A model generated the notes under the pieces. That model saw only the letters and a program-made list of their open reading frames with translations, was not told the origin of the DNA and did no database searches. Source: a bacterium (GTDB lineage Bacteria > Armatimonadota > Zipacnadia > Zipacnadales > UBA11051). Taken from it: a stretch of 64,000 nucleotides of DNA. The DNA lies in NCBI GenBank assembly GCA_021372615.1, contig JAJFUB010000169.1, forward strand, positions 19,126 to 83,125. The letters are read 5' to 3'. Made by a program: the position numbers and the translations under genes. Shown here in pieces: positions 62,561 through 64,000 of this stretch (the stretch's first letter is position 1; the number at the start of each line of letters is the position of its first letter).

Positions 62561-64000
62561 CTACAGCCTCACTCGATATACGTGAACCGCGTACGGTCCG
62601 AAGGTGTCCGCGATCTTGCCGCCCGTCGTGGCCAGGCTCCGGCTCTCGAATAGGACTTCCGCCCGCGCCCCGAGCGGGAGGCCCGGCACGGCCAACTCCT
62701 GGCTCCCCAGGTCCTGCTCGTTGGTGTGCGCTACGAGGACATGGAGGTCCTTCCCGCTCCGGATGGCGCAGGCCCGGAGGCAGCCCTCGGGGCCGGCCTG
62801 GAAGCGCTGGGCGTCGTACGCCGGGTCGAGCAGGATCGGCGTCAGCGTCTTGATCTCCGCCACGAGCTGCTTCATCATGGCCCACAGCTCGGGGTGCTCA
62901 AGTACCTTGAAGCGCCGGTCATCGTACACGTACCAGATCAGACCGTTGGCGCCCTCGATGAGCGCCTGGTAGGTCATGCTGCGCTCCTGGGCGGGGGTGG
63001 GCACGTTCCAGGGGCCGTCGGTATAGCCGAAGCACTGGGGGACGATCCATAGCGGGCGCTGGCGCTGGACCGCCTCGCGGGCCTGCGCCGTCTGCCGGGC
63101 CACCGCGATGGCGTTCTTGCGGCCGCCGGAGACCGGGTAGGGGTCGTTGGAGAAGACATCCACGTACGGGGCGTACTTGAGCAGCACCGCGGCGTTGGCG
63201 ACCGTCGTGTAGAGCGGGTGGCTGGCGTCGGTGTCGTAGAGGGCGTCAATGTTGCGGCCGACCTGCTCGGGCGGCACATTGGCGCAGTCGGGCTCGTCCC
63301 CCGAGTTCCAGGCCAGGATGGCCGGATGGTCCTTGAAGCGCTGCAGGGCCGGCGAGCCGGCGCCGATGCCCTCGGGGATGACATGCAGCCCCAGGGCGCG
63401 GGCGCGGTCCAGCACCGCCTGGAAGTTGTCCAGGTTCGTGCAACTGGTATGCACGGTGTTGAAGCCGGCGGCAGCGAGGTCCTCCACGCACTGGAGCATC
63501 TGCTCCTTCGTCGCCGCCCATGCCACATGGTACATCCCCAGCGGGAAGAAGGGCTTGCCCTCCACGAAGCAGACATTGCGGTCGTCGAAGTACACCTTAG
63601 GCCGGGGGTGCAGGACGAACGGGGAGCGGACCTCAGCCAGCTTCTCCTGGCCCTGGCGCAACGTCGCCAGCAGGTCGTACTGCCCGGGAGGGAGAGAGGG
63701 GAGAGGCAGCCCATGGGTCAAGGTCGCGGCCTGCGGCCGGATCGTCACGGCCTGGCCTGCCTGTGCCCCGACTGGCTGCAGCGTCACCGCCAGCTGGTCC
63801 AGCCTCCCCTGCAGCTCCGGCGCCAGGTTCAGGCTGGCCGTCACCTGCGGGTGGGTGGCGAGGACGTGCCGGCGGGTCAGACGGACCGTGAGCAGTTCGG
63901 GCACCGCGACCGGCGGGTGCAGCGTCAGGAGGGTCTCGCCGTCGCGCGACAGCGTGAGGGTGCTGTCATAGACGCCCCGCTTCGGGAGCGACAGCACCAG
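62561..64000 (-). CDS. Glycoside-hydrolase-like TIM-barrel protein (GH2-type), N-terminus outside window
   Basis: 479 residues to the window edge, frame still open, so the 5' end is missing. An Ig-like beta domain (about 1-125; VRLTRRHVLATHPQVTASLN) is followed by a TIM barrel: NVCFVEGKPFFPLGMYHVAW, AGFNTVHTSCTN, ALGLHVIPEGIG, HPAILAWNSGDEPDCANVPPEQV with the probable acid Glu, DVFSNDPYPVSGG and LIEGANGLIWYVYDDR. This arrangement is that of GH2-like or DUF4434-like barrels in polysaccharide degradation. The last ~80 residues are beta-rich (LLVAHTNEQDLGSQELAVPG). The BNR gene follows after two bases. Specific activity cannot be named. Confidence 0.75.
   Translation of the reverse strand: MVLSLPKRGVYDSTLTLSRDGETLLTLHPPVAVPELLTVRLTRRHVLATHPQVTASLNLAPELQGRLDQLAVTLQPVGAQAGQAVTIRPQAATLTHGLPLPSLPPGQYDLLATLRQGQEKLAEVRSPFVLHPRPKVYFDDRNVCFVEGKPFFPLGMYHVAWAATKEQMLQCVEDLAAAGFNTVHTSCTNLDNFQAVLDRARALGLHVIPEGIGAGSPALQRFKDHPAILAWNSGDEPDCANVPPEQVGRNIDALYDTDASHPLYTTVANAAVLLKYAPYVDVFSNDPYPVSGGRKNAIAVARQTAQAREAVQRQRPLWIVPQCFGYTDGPWNVPTPAQERSMTYQALIEGANGLIWYVYDDRRFKVLEHPELWAMMKQLVAEIKTLTPILLDPAYDAQRFQAGPEGCLRACAIRSGKDLHVLVAHTNEQDLGSQELAVPGLPLGARAEVLFESRSLATTGGKIADTFGPYAVHVYRVRL

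Noticed and set aside
62559..62885. N-terminal extension of the BNR-protein frame to 62885
   Set aside because: It lies inside the neighbouring GH-like gene on the same strand in another frame, and is Arg/Gly/Pro-rich; ATG 62558 has a proper ribosome binding site.

Overview
The window is GC-rich, densely coding bacterial DNA with a Gram-negative style envelope (two outer-membrane beta-barrel candidates and many signal peptides). Eight genes encode prepilin-like proteins that share the N-terminal signature [16 protein letters not shown]...[14 protein letters not shown] and a C-terminal H-X9-DG motif. That combination is typical of uncultured Armatimonadota and of neighbouring polysaccharide-degrading phyla such as Planctomycetota and Hydrogenedentota. 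I infer an Armatimonadota-like heterotroph, probably from a metagenome; no rRNA or tRNA gene is present to confirm it.

Layout. 1-5.8 kb: alpha-glucan cluster (GH133 debranching enzyme cut by the window edge, GH15 glucoamylase-like, GH57 branching enzyme). 5.9-12.2 kb: seven tandem prepilin/H-X9-DG genes, several with their own promoter and a shared type of terminator. 12.2-15.4 kb: secreted heparinase II/III-like lyase. 15.9-23.6 kb: soluble PAS/GAF histidine kinase with a receiver-only regulator, a YG-rich secreted protein, a FixJ-type regulator and a beta-barrel. 23.8-28.5 kb: SulP anion transporter and four other membrane proteins. 28.8-33.3 kb: anaerobic sulfatase maturase with two paralogous Cys-type sulfatases. 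33.5-36.9 kb: a second FixJ regulator plus beta-barrel, and a secreted protein. 37.2-40.3 kb: AraC regulator divergent from a DegT aminotransferase, then an eighth prepilin gene. 40.5-42.4 kb: AAA ATPase plus DUF4276 TOPRIM-like pair, a likely phage-defence module. 42.4-45.0 kb: split transketolase with a HigBA-like toxin-antitoxin pair between its halves. 45.3-52.2 kb: three large secreted glycan-related proteins. 52.3-54.0 kb: ribB and an EamA transporter. 54.2-64 kb: sialidase/SGNH fusion, a candidate small RNA, LamG-like protein, alpha/beta hydrolase, second DegT aminotransferase, secreted ankyrin protein, BNR-repeat protein and a GH-like protein running off the edge.

Together the genes describe a cell that degrades complex, partly sulfated glycans outside the cell or in the periplasm (lyase, sialidase, esterases, sulfatases), moves sulfate or other anions, and stores or turns over alpha-glucan. 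It regulates through FixL/FixJ-like and AraC systems.

The most interesting unexplained items are a structured small RNA candidate on the minus strand at about 56509-56660, a dispersed palindromic repeat built on GAGCGGTCACCGACCGC that also sits in frame inside a GH133 gene, and the ATPase/TOPRIM pair. All calls come from reading the sequence; no database search was run.
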